A stretch of DNA of 64,000 bases from Rhodosporidiobolus odoratus (taxonomy: Eukaryota; Basidiomycota; Microbotryomycetes; Sporidiobolales; Sporidiobolaceae): the NCBI GenBank assembly GCA_034387635.1, contig JAOANU010000002.1:1054001-1118000 (forward strand). Reading direction: 5' to 3'. Of this stretch, positions 21,813-32,300 are shown piece by piece (position 1 is the stretch's first letter; each line of letters begins with the position of its first letter). The notes under the pieces are model-generated. The model saw only the letters and a list, made by a program, of their open reading frames with translations, was not told the DNA's origin and searched no databases. Both the position numbers and the translations under genes were made by a program.

Positions 21813-24800
21813 ATGAGCTTCGGGGCATTGAGCGCCGTGGGCGCTTGCGTCCAGATTGTCAAAGTGCGTTTTCCCTCGTCGTTCTGCTCCTCTTTACTGA
21901 TGAACCTGGGCCTCTCTTCTGCGGCTTGCCTCTCTACCCACCCTCTCTTATGTACGCTCTCGTCAGACGGTATGGGAATACCACAACCAGTGGGGACGGA
22001 ACAAGGCCCTCCTCGACATCCTCGAAGGCTTTTCGCAAAACCTCGAGATCAGTATCGAGCGGTTGCAGGCCAGGGAGGACATGCTGAAACTGGGCAAGAA
22101 CGATGCATTAGGTGCGCTTACCTTGCAACGTCTTTCGATACAGCGGGCAACAGGCTGATCTTATGCGTAAGTGCAGATAGCATCGAAAAAGACTTTTCCA
22201 ATGCGAGAGCGTGGCTGCTAGCTAACGAGAAGAACCTCAAAGGCTTCTGGACTGCACTGCAGTATGTCATGCCTTGCTGAAGCTCCTCCCTCCTGTGGCT
22301 TTGTTCGCCCGTATAGGCGGTCGGACCCACGATTGCGGAACAGCATGCTAAGGATCCTGTCGTTGACAGAGCTGCCGACAAGCTTAAAGACCTTGACGAC
22401 AGGCTCACGAAAGGTGCGTTCCGTCCTCAAGCTCTTGGCTGGCCTTGTTTACCAGCCGTCCGACATGCTCAATGCCGCCGCTGCCTGGGTTGACTGACGG
22501 AACTCTACCTCGCAGCTTTCGCCTCTAAAATGTCCGTCGCCATCTTCTCGGCTCTACAAGACACTCGCAGCGGCATTGTCAAGCTGCAAACAACGGTCGA
22601 AGGCCTTCCGCAGAACATCGGCGCCGTCTGTCGGTCGGCTACGAAGGAGTCGATCCAAGAAGCCATTGTCGAGCTCAAGAAAGAAGCGTATGCTGCTGTG
22701 GGCGGTGGCGAGGGGCGGGAAAAGGGCTTCAAGAATGGCGAGGCAGAGAAGATCATCAGCCAGGTTTGCTTGCTTCTTCCTTCGGTTCTCCTTCGAATAC
22801 CTCAACAGTTTCCTATACAGCTTGATGTGCACGAACTGATCCCCACATGCCGCGCAGCTCGTCGATCAGCTTGCAGAGCAGGAGCGGCTGAAGGAAGACG
22901 AAGAGCTCCTCGCAGCAGCTGGCTACTCCCCTATCGTTCCCACGCGATCCATCTCCGGGCCGGCGGTCCCGTACACTCCTGCTGCATCTTCGTTCCAGCG
23001 AAGCGCACAACTCCCAACCCCGAGTCTCTCGCCTGAACTCGATTCTTTCGAAGTCGGCCTCGACCCATTCGAACCCACGACCACCTCGACAGACCAGTCC
23101 TCCCTGATGAGCAAGCGGCGATCCACAGCTACGCTTCTGAGTAGCCGCTCTGTTGCTACCAGCGCGACGAGCTTCGCGCCGAGTACCTCGCCTGGCGACG
23201 TGAGCGAGGGTGGCGAAAGGAGGAGCAAAGGAAAGAAGAAGGAGAAGATTCCGCAAGGGGCCATCCTCTTCAACCCGAAGGACCCGTTCAGCGATGGCGA
23301 CCTGGTGGACCCTGTACTGGCGAATGGTACGTTCAGTGATCGTTGAAGACCTCTTACCGCATCCTGACTCGTTATGTGCTTGCAGATGGCCTTATCCACG
23401 AGCGCTTCACGCTCGTCGAGGGCAATCACAAGAACCTTCGCGACCCGACCGAACCGCTCATCATCGTTGGCGACGTCGTCCAACTGCGCGAAGCTATCTT
23501 CACCTCCTTCCCTGAACGACGCAACGAACTCCAGACCCGAAGACAAGCCTATCGCGAAGTGGGTCAACATCTCTCCTGTTGCGGCTTTTCCGCGTTCTGA
23601 CGATCTTGACTCTGCAGGAAACTGTCCAGTTCTACGACTCGTCGTCACATGGTGACCTTCCCGAGCTCATCAACCGTCTCTCTCACGTTCTGCTTCACGA
23701 CGATACCTCCGTCTCGCTTCGCATCCGTCGCGGTATCGCTTACTACCGCATGCGGTTACTCTCAAAAGCACTGGAAGACCTGACTCGAGCCATCGAGATC
23801 TCCACAAGAAGCATCGAGGGCGAGCCAGATCAGCATGACCCGGATATTGATGCGTTGAGGGCGCGGGCGCTCGTATATGAGGAGATGCAGTGCGTCGCTT
23901 TCGTTTACTTCTTTGCTCGAAGCTGTACTTACTCGAACGACTCTTGACTGGTAAGCGAGAACGATGCAGCGCTGCGAGACGTCGAGAACGCCTTGTCACA
24001 GGCTCCCACCGATGTTCTCTCCCTCTCCCTGCGCGCCGTCATCCGAAGCAACAGCGGCGATCTCGATGGCGCTCAAACAGACCTCGCCGCCACGAATCAG
24101 GCTGTACGAAGCGGGAAAGCCTACCGAAGTAGGCTGGGGGATTCTGACTGCGATCTCGAATATTTGGCGCGGGCGAGTCTCATTTCCGCCTTTGTGGTTG
24201 GAAGCGTACGCTTATGACTCTCTTTCGGTCACTCGGGCACACAGGGCTGGGCATATTGCGGCGTGCGCGACTTCTCCTCGGCCACCGCCGACTTTAATTT
24301 CAGTGCGAGCTTGCGGGATCCGCCCGAACCTTACTCCCTAGGTGCGTTGCCTGCGTGTCAGAGGTCTCTCTGCAGCGCAGGGCTCACCTAAGAGTCTTCT
24401 TCTTCTTCGTGCAGCCTGTCGAGGTCTCGCCAAGATCAAGGACGAAGAAACTTCGGGATCCGTCTCAAACTCGACGCTACAAGACGGCCTGGCCGACCTC
24501 GACGAGAGTATCGAGCTCCTACGAAAACTGGCAGTGGTGGAAGGGAAGAAGAAGGACCAGGTCAAGCTATATACGAGCGGCGCACCTACGCTACACGTAG
24601 GGGAGGACGGCCTGCCTACCGCCGCTTACCCGTGCTTGCTGCTGCGAGGAGCGGCGAGGCAAGTGCAGTACGTTACCCTTTCCTTTCCTTTCCGCCTCGC
24701 ACGGCCGGTCGTTGACCGATGAGATCATTGTCCCATTACAGAGGTGAATACGAACTCGCCCTCTTCGACTTTGAAATGGCCTTCCGCCTCCGCCCCCCTC

Positions 24801-24961
24801 AGGTCCGCGACGTAGGGGCCGTCCGCTGCGCCGTTGCCGAGCTTAAAGCAGAGTGTGGGGATAAGGAAGGTGCGCAGAGAGACTTTGACATGGCAGCAGC
24901 TCTCGTAGAAACATCGCAGCGCTTTGCGGTCATGTCTGCAAGGGAGGAATCGGGGCTATAA
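21813..24961 (+). CDS. U-box-like plus TPR protein with helical N-terminal domain
   Basis: Twelve exons (21813-21863, 21967-22111, 22177-22265, 22317-22413, 22516-22763, 22858-23326, 23386-23558, 23618-23889, 23956-24205, 24245-24341, 24415-24667, 24742-24961) total 787 residues. Residues 1-230 are all-helical with heptad spacing (AADKLKDLDDRLTKAF, TVEGLPQNIGAVC). A Ser/Thr/Pro linker follows. At about residues 350-415 lies a U-box-like module: DGDLVDPVLANDGLIHERF, then RDPTEPLIIVGDVVQLREAI, matching the DPV...DG..YER...PLT..L..N..L..I pattern although the first position is not the usual Cys-Pro-Ile. The C-terminal half has TPR repeats (IRRGIAYYRMRLLSKALEDL; GWAYCGVRDFSSATADF; GEYELALFDFEMAFRL). 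Such proteins pair chaperone or partner binding with ubiquitin ligation; the order here is U-box then TPR, opposite to CHIP. Two junctions are unusual: a GTCATG donor at 22266 and a 39-base intron at 24206. Confidence 0.72.
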
Positions 24962-24998
24962 GCCCTTTGCAAAGTGCTGCCTCCAGTCTATGTATTGT

Positions 24999-25770
24999 TC
25001 ACGATAGCTGCGGGTAGTCTTTCTCGCCTCGTGTCAAGCCCTTCAGCCGCCAGCTTCCGTTCTCCAGGCTAACTACGAGTTGCCGCGCGAGGTCGTCCGC
25101 TGGATGTGCAGGAGAAATCGGCGGCTCCTCCGCTCCTCCGCTGTGCAAGTTGCCTTCCCCGTCGAACACGGGGAAGGCCTCGCCTGAGCCCGCTCGCAGG
25201 GTGACAGAGGAGAAGCCAAACGTAGGTCGAGAATTTGCCCCGAGGGACGGAAGAGGCGCGATGACCACTTTGCCGACGGCCTCTGGCTGTGTATAGAGCA
25301 CGGAGACGTTTTGTAGCGACGGATCGAGCTGGAGGACGCCTAGCGGACTGAGATCGTCTGGTGAGGCTGGTGAAGAGGAAGGGCCGATCACTAGATTGAT
25401 ATCTTCTGAGTTGAAGACCTCGATGGTCGAGGTAACGATCCGGCCGGGCAGGTAGAGAGTGAGGTTCTTGGCGTTGTCTGCGCATGGTAAGGTCAATTCC
25501 GCCTGATGACGTGCAAGAGAGGGGGTGGAAGCAAGAAGAAAACGCACAAATCGAGACTTTAGCGACGGAGCATTGCACACGCCATTCCCGTCCTTCTCCG
25601 TCGACGTCGTGTACGTTCAGAGTATGTCTCGGTGACAGCCCAGCGTCGTACGTGACGGTCTCTGGTGTTGAGGGGGTCTGTGGAGGTAGGATGTAAGCGA
25701 GGCGGCGAGAGCAGGCGACGTATTGCAAGCTCACCAGGTGAAAGGCAGCAGGGCGTCCGAAAGGCAGCAT
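24999..25770 (-). CDS. Small protein with C-CAP / cofactor C-like beta-helix
   Basis: Three exons (25770-25735, 25677-25548, 25477-24999) give 214 residues. The central part reads WRVQCSVAKVSIYNAKNLTL, then LPGRIVTSTIEVFNSEDINL. This repeated pattern of buried I/V, N and short turns resembles the right-handed beta-helix of the C-terminal domain of adenylyl cyclase-associated protein and of tubulin cofactor C. The rest is low in known features. The start is the only in-frame ATG before the first intron; the frame is open upstream of it for about 90 bases, so a further 5' exon is possible. It is convergent with the U-box/TPR gene (37 bases between stops) and divergent from the next plus-strand gene. 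Function is not known; actin-monomer or small GTPase contacts would be a guess. Confidence 0.5.
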
Positions 25771-26204
25771 GGTACAGTGTATGGGCGGCAACAGCGGCGC
25801 CAGCAGCGTGGTCGACGTGGAAGAGGGCCCGAAGCTGGATTTGGGATGCCCAGGTCACACTCGTCCGTTACTTCCCTAGGTCCGTCCGTTTCGTCGCGCA
25901 GTGCAATGCATGTGATCCCTCCCCGAATGCGTACTGCTCTCTTGCCCGGTCGCTGCGTTCCAAGGCGCTTCCGTGCTCGCGCCGCCCAGCTCACGTCGCG
26001 ACGCGCGGCCCGCTCTGCGATTTCCTCTGATGTTGCTTCTTGTGGAAAGAGCGGCAGCATGCCGCCGGCTCACATGCGCCTCCAAGCAACGCGTGGAACA
26101 GCGTGCGCCGCTTCCGCTCGTACCTCCCTCGTCCAACAACCCCGACGCTGTCGACGCGCTCTTTGCCCTCCTTCGACCCTTCTTCGTCCTTGCACAAGGT
26201 CTTT

Positions 26205-28045
26205 ATGACTGCCGACACGCGCTCAGCCAATCAGCGCCGCTCGCTGCTGCCGTCCTTCAAGCCCACGACGTCCAAGGAGAATCATTCAACTCGTCCCATC
26301 TCATCTTCTCATCACCGCTCACAGTCGACGCCATTAGCCAGCACAGACGCCAGCAACACTCTACCCCGGTCTCGCTCCTCATGGCTCAGCGCCTTCCTCA
26401 GGTCTGCCAGCGAGACCGAAGACCAACCGCCGGCGCCCCCTCCCAAGGACGCGCCTTCGCAGCCGACAGCCCAAAGATCCTACTTTTTCGGCGGTTCTTT
26501 GCCGCGCAACTGGCCACGTGCAGGAGCATGGGACGTCGACGAGAACGAAAAGCCCAAAGAGAAACCGTTGCCGCCGGTCTTGCGAGCGCTGAGTCCCGTC
26601 GCCGAAGGTGCGTTATTTTCTTTCTCATTCTCCTCCTTTGGTTAGCCTCCTTGAGGTTCCAGGGCTCAGAGGCTCACTCTCTTCCCTCGACAGAGTCGTT
26701 CTTCTTGCCTTCGCCGCTTCTCGACTCACCGCCTGCGCCAAGGCTGAATTTGCAGCAAAGGCTGGCATCTTGGGAATGGAATGGCGAAGAGAAGGGCTCA
26801 GTGCGCGACAGAGGTAAGGAGTCAGAAAAGAACGGCAGTCGTCAGGTGAATGAGGAGGCTTGGACCATCGGTCACAACGAACCTCAACCGGCGCCCCAGG
26901 AAAGCTCGACGGATGAAGCGCTGGAGTCGCCAGTCGATACCCTTCCCCCCGCTTCCCGAAACCGCCCTGCGGCCCCATCACCCTTCCTGACGCAAGCCTT
27001 AGAAGCGGTCGAGCCCGAAGCCAGCTACCTCGACATTGCCGCCCTTCCTTCCTCCTCTGCATCTTCTCCGTTCGGCCCAGTCAGTTTCGCCAACCCCTTT
27101 TCTCCACCACCGCCAGCATCTTCACAGCCAGACAATGCTCGTACCCCTCCGCCCCGGCCTCCTAGTGCGGCTTCGACAGTACACGCCTCTCCTCCCTCGC
27201 GACCCCTGCACACCATAGATTCTCAACATCCCGCCATGCGCAAGATTTCTACCGTCTCGGCGTCAGTCTACTCGCAGGGCGGTTCGATATCTTTTTCGGA
27301 CCGAGATGACCTGGCAAATGCCATCTATTTCGCGATTCGTGATTGCCAAGGCTCGGAGCCATTACCCGCCAACCCTGGCGCCTTGCTGTCGGGATTGGCC
27401 ATCGAGAACGCCCCGCCAGTGCCCTACGTCGCCCACGCCCCGCCACTGCGCCGAGCATCGTCGAGCGCGCCCACGGTCGCTGGTTCCCTTCTCCCACCTC
27501 AGCCTCGCATTTCGTCCGTTTCCTCCACCACAACAACTATCTCAGCCAACCCGTCCCCTCTCTTCGATACCAGCATCTTCTCATCTCCGCCTTCCTGCCG
27601 CTCGACTGCGACATGGTCCTTTGAGTCCTGTTCCCCACTCGAGGCGACTATGAAGGAGGAAGCACCTCCGCAACGCAACTCGTCCTTCCGCTTTCCCATC
27701 ACACCGCCTGCCGAAGCTGCAGCAAACCCACTTGCGCTCGATCCGCCCTCCGCAAGCGATCGAGGTACCTGGCGACGAGACTGGAACCTCGAGGCCTGCA
27801 TGTCGCGCTACCTCGGCGGCGAAGGCGATGCTCTCTCCGTCAAGGAGATCGCACCTTCTTTGCTGCTCGACGGGGAGAGTGACGAGGAACTGGAGCTCTC
27901 GAGAGAAGAAGAGCTCGACCGGATATACAAGTACTGTGAGCGGGAGGTTGAGCGACGAAGGAAGGAAAGACACTCGAGATGGGTCGAGGAAAGGCGAGAG
28001 AAGGGCGAAGACGGAACGGACGTGGTCTTCGGAGCGGCGTTGTAG
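26205..28045 (+). CDS. Uncharacterised Ser/Pro-rich protein with charged coiled-coil tail
   Basis: Two exons (26205-26607, 26694-28045) give 584 residues. I do not recognise a domain. The ATG at 26205 is preferred because the longer open frames upstream begin with non-ATG codons and have poor codon use. The first two thirds are Ser/Pro-rich and probably disordered. A short ordered-looking segment (SDRDDLANAIYFAIRDCQG) lies near residue 365. Another precedes the end (WRRDWNLEACMSRYLGGEGD), and the last 60 residues form a highly charged helix (ELDRIYKYCEREVERRRKER). The joined reading frame is smooth across a GTGCGT...CAG intron. The pattern suggests a scaffold or regulatory protein, but nothing more can be said. 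Confidence 0.68.
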
Positions 28046-28139
28046 GAACTCTCGACTCAGCAGTGAGATCTGTACCCAGCAGCAGCTGCAAGAGCGCACT
28101 GTCTCGCCTGCGAAGAAAAAGCTCGGAAACTGCGACTGG

Positions 28140-29057
28140 CTATTCCTTATACAAGCCTTCTCGCAGCAAGATCTCCACAACGCCGGGGAACGGCACATCA
28201 CGCTTCACCTCGTCCCAGCGTTCCTCCTGCACAGCTTGCCTGATCGCTGTCGAGCTGACCCCCCGGACCTTCTCATCGAGGTCAAACAGCTCAATCTTGT
28301 TCGCCCAAGGCTTGACTTCGGCGGAGTCGAGGAAGTCTCGTTCTTCGTCCTTGGACACGTCGCCTCGCCGTGCGCAGGAGAGGACGGAGTCGTCGGCTCT
28401 CAGCAAAGCGTCCATGGATTCGGCGAGGGAAGGGCCAGTCTGATAGTAACGCGGTGCGAAAATTCGAAGCAGAGTGTCATAGCCTGCCAAGAGAATCAGA
28501 TGTGAGCATCGTGACTTGAGCTTACGAGCAATAAAAGGGTATCGCTGGGGTGCAAGGGAACGAAGCGCACCGACGGAAAAGTCAAGTTGCACGGCTGGAG
28601 CAGCTTCTCTGCCGAATTGCTCCTCCACAAGCGCTCCCAGCTCCTCCTTGAGTATCCTCGACTTCCTGACAAACGTCGGCGCATCCATCAGAGCGACCGC
28701 AACGTTTTCTCCTCTTCCTCGTTGCATCTCGACTGCCATGGCTCGAACCATTTCGAGCCTGAGCCGGGTCACGTCGCTCTGCACGGATCCCTTGTCCGAG
28801 TTGCCGACTGTGAAGGCGAGCAGGAGGGCATCGTGCTGGCCGAGTGTTGCGAGTGCGAGATGAGCGAGATGAGGTGGGTTGAAGGAAGAGTCGAGGACGG
28901 CGACGCGCAGTGGTCGAGAGACGGGCTGCGTAGATGTTGGAGGCAGAGGCCATCGGGCGTGTGAGGCGTAGACGATGGTGCAGGTGGAAGAAGAGGAGCG
29001 GGGAATCAGAGATATGAGAGATGCTGTCGACGAGATTGGCAGGGGAAGTCGAGTCAT
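28140..29057 (-). CDS. Nicotinamide-nucleotide adenylyltransferase-like protein
   Basis: One exon, 305 residues, ATG at 29057. The nucleotidyltransferase fold is marked by VAVLDSSFNPPHLAHLALA near residue 55, a variant of the GxFNPxHxGH nucleotide-binding motif with HLAH in place of HxGH, and by RGVSSTAIRQAV near residue 275, the ISSTxxR phosphate-binding motif. In between, HLILLAGYDTLLRIFAPRYY matches the family G-x-D-T-L core. These signatures point to the fungal Pof1/NMNAT group, which joins NMN and ATP to give NAD; yeast Pof1 has also been tied to protein quality control. A GTAAGC...GGCAG stretch of 42 bases inside the gene could be an intron without breaking the frame, but it encodes the conserved LILLAG so it is kept as coding. 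Convergent with the previous gene, 94 bases apart. Confidence 0.8.
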   Translation of the reverse strand: MTRLPLPISSTASLISLIPRSSSSTCTIVYASHARWPLPPTSTQPVSRPLRVAVLDSSFNPPHLAHLALATLGQHDALLLAFTVGNSDKGSVQSDVTRLRLEMVRAMAVEMQRGRGENVAVALMDAPTFVRKSRILKEELGALVEEQFGREAAPAVQLDFSVGALRSLAPQRYPFIARKLKSRCSHLILLAGYDTLLRIFAPRYYQTGPSLAESMDALLRADDSVLSCARRGDVSKDEERDFLDSAEVKPWANKIELFDLDEKVRGVSSTAIRQAVQEERWDEVKRDVPFPGVVEILLREGLYKE

Positions 29058-29348
29058 AGTGCTCGTGTCTAGGAATTACTCGAGTGCTATCGTCGACAGC
29101 GATTGTGCGGTCAGCGGATCGGGGATGGAAGGGTTGGAAGCTGGGTCGAGATCCCCTCAAGGCAAAAACCAACCTTAATCCTCAATCTTGCGCTCTTTGT
29201 AACGGAAGTTGCGAGCGTTGTATAGACACTGCAAGCAAGCACTGGTGGAGTTTTTCAGAATTCGCTAATCGTAGGCTAGAGCAAGCTAAAATGAACTTCG
29301 TCCCCTTTCTTCTTCTGCTCCTTCTCCTTCTCCTCCCCTTAGCCTCCC

Positions 29349-32300
29349 TCACCACCCCCTACCGGCATACCCTGCTGTCGTCGGTGCCCCCCCTACTCGT
29401 CCAGCCGGCACGCCACGTCCGTACCCTCCCGGAGGACCATACGCCCCGGCGCCTCCAGCAGCCTGAAGATGCCCTGCGTAAGGCGGAATGCCCGCTGCCA
29501 CCGAGACCGCCGAAGGAAGAGCGCCTTGATGCGGGTGTTGAGGCGGGTAGCCCTGGTGCGACACCATTGACCCGCCGAAGAGCGGGACTTGAGGCGGAAC
29601 GGGCGGAGCGATCACCGGCGAGGCCATGGTCGTCCCGGAATGGTAAGGAAGACGACCTTGTTCGGGCGAAGCGCCATACGCATACGGACTCTCCATGACG
29701 GGCCGGTGGGGCGGAGGTGGAGGAGGCTGATACGCCGAACCGTAACTGGGGGAGATGTAGTTTGTCGGCGGCGGAACTTGCTGCAGTGGCGGACGTGGAT
29801 AAGAGGCGGAGCTGAACGGTCGACCGATGGGCGCAGGTCCACCAGCGCCGACGGCGCCGTAGGTACGGACCGGCGATGCAGACGTAGCGGGTTGGCCGTA
29901 TCCGAAGTTGGCGAGGAGAGCGGGATTCGTGATGTGCTGGGGAGGGACGACGGGCTGGGTAGGGTCGCGGTGGGACGGAGCAGAAGGAGGATAGTTGGCA
30001 GCTTGAACGGCAGGAGATTGCGGAGCGAATGGCTGAGACGGGTAAGCGGTATGGTGCAAGGGTTGAGCAACGTAAGAGGAAATAGGCTGGGCTGAAAGTG
30101 GATAGGACGGGTAGCCTTGTTGCTGCGAGAGGGGTCGGTTGTATTGCGGGAAAGATGGGTGGATCTGCGGGGAGTAGGCTTGGGCAGGCGAGTAGGCGTT
30201 GATCGGAGAGGGGGTAGACTGGGGTGGGACGGGCGAGGGGAACCCAGGGTAAGGTAGGGGTTGAGCGCGAGGCAAGGCGAGGGGCGCAGGGAGGGCGGCG
30301 GATACAGGCGAATTCGAATCGATCGAAGCCGCTTTCTCGTGCAGGAAAGACGAGAAAGACGGGGCTGCGGCGCGAAGTTTGGCTTCGTCCCTCGGCGGTG
30401 TACGCTTGCCGCCGTCCCTGTCCTCCGTCGAGATCCCGTCCTCAGACTTGAGATCCGCAAGGGAGCTCGGCAGAGCCTCGATAGGATCGACGTCTGCCAC
30501 ACCCTGAAGCGAGTTCTCCACCTGCAACCCACTTGCTACGCGAGCGTGAACAGCGCCCACATCCGGCGCCGCGGACCATACGGATGCAACGGCAGGGTTG
30601 AGAACCAGCGACTTGCTCGTCCAGGCGGCAGCCGAAGAAGGCGACGAAAGAAGCGGGTTTGCTTCAGGCTTGACGAAGGCGGGTGTAGTTGGCGTCTGCA
30701 CAGACGCAAGAGCAAACAGGCCGCCACGAGGGTCAGTACGGATCAATCGCTTCATAACGATGAGGCTCTTAAGAGAGAGCGCGGAGAATCGGGCTGGAAC
30801 GCACCTTGGCCAGATGCGCTCCTGGTGCGGTAGTCTCTCTTCTCGGCGTAGACTCAACCTTCTCCCCGTTGAGTTCGCTCGTCACCATGAAGGTGTGTCC
30901 TGAGCTTGACCGTTCGAGGTGCGTCGAGTTTAGCTCATCCAGCGGGAGCGCCCCTTGCGGACGGTAGAAGCCGATGCTGGTGCCTTCTGGCATATTCTTG
31001 TGCGACGATCGAGGGCGCGCGGAGGAGGTCTCCTTCGGGAGAGGCAAAGGCGTGGTGGCGGAGGACGGTGCTGCTGCTGTAGTCGAGGCGTCTGCCTCCA
31101 TGACCTCAGCGGACATCGTCGTTGCTGGTCCCGCTTCACTGCCTGACCGTCGCCAAGAGCCTGAGTCCGGCGCAGTACTTCGGTTATAAGGGATGTAGCC
31201 CAGGACTTGATCGGCGGGCTTGACTGCGGGTCCGAGGTCGACGGGGACGAGAGGAGCAGGCTCGACGAACGGCTCTTCCTCGGCGGGGGGAGGCGGCGCC
31301 GCACGCTTGAGCGGCGTGGAGGATATGCTGACCGAAGGAACTGGCGGAACTGGTTTTTCGGCTGCTTGTCGCACGAGCTTCTTGCCAGCCTTTGGCAGGT
31401 GAACGGCATGCTGAACCACGCCCTTGATATAGCGCTTCGGCATGAGCCAATCATCTCGAGTGAGACGGTTCGTGTTGACCTGCGGCATCGGCGGCTCGAA
31501 AGCAAGCGAGTTGACCGGGCGAGGATGGTGGACGTTCGAGAAGTTCTTGACCACGCGGGCGGGAGGAGGACGGCGTGCGGGGTAAGGTGCAAGTCGAATG
31601 GTGTACTGCCTCCATGCGGGTGGTGGGGATTGAGATCGGGCGAGACGGCTGGAATGGATGGGAAGGATGGCTTCGCGGCTCTCGAAGGCTGGCAATGCGG
31701 GGCGAGCTACTCGCGGGGTCATGATGCGTCCCCGGCCTCGACCGCGAGCTTCGGCAGAGCGAGGGAGAGAAACGGTAGGGATGGAGGACGTAGGGGCGAT
31801 CGCTATGGGTGTCGAAGCAGGGAGGGCGACCGAAGGGGCGGAAGGAAGCTTGACGGTCGGAGGTTGCGGTACCGGTAGTTTCGCGGAGGACGCTGCGGGT
31901 CGAGGCGCTTCGACGTCCTCGCGGAGAGAGTCAGCAGCAGTCGCACGGGGTGGTTCCCCTGGAGCGGCCATGGCCCCTTTAATCCGGGACATGAGGTCAT
32001 CGAGCTGAGAAACGGCGGGCTGTTTGTAGGGAACCTTGGCAGAAGTTGGTGCTCTGCGGTCCTGTAACGGGGAAGACGGAGTTCGCTCGGCGGGTGGAGG
32101 ACTCGAAGCGGCGAGCGGCGGGATCGGCGGCGGTGCGCTGATCGTTGACGCGCTTGCGGCCGCGGGAGGTGCTGCAGTGCTTCCAGCTACCGTCGTGTCC
32201 GCGATAGTAGAGATTCTCGTTTCCATGGCAGCGGCCGATACCATGTGAGGCGGGAGCTCGCGCAGGGGTGCTCGAGGCGGGGCTGCCGACGGCTGAGTTG

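Noticed and set aside
25973..26204. Upstream extension of the gene at 26205 to make a 690-residue protein
   Set aside because: The long frame lies in a different phase in its first part, begins with a non-ATG codon and lacks typical codon use; a GTGCGT...CAG intron explains the phase change.
28480..28530. Intron inside the NMN adenylyltransferase-like gene
   Set aside because: The GTAAGC...GGCAG stretch is 42 bases and in frame, but it encodes the conserved LILLAG that leads into GYDTL, so it is more likely coding.
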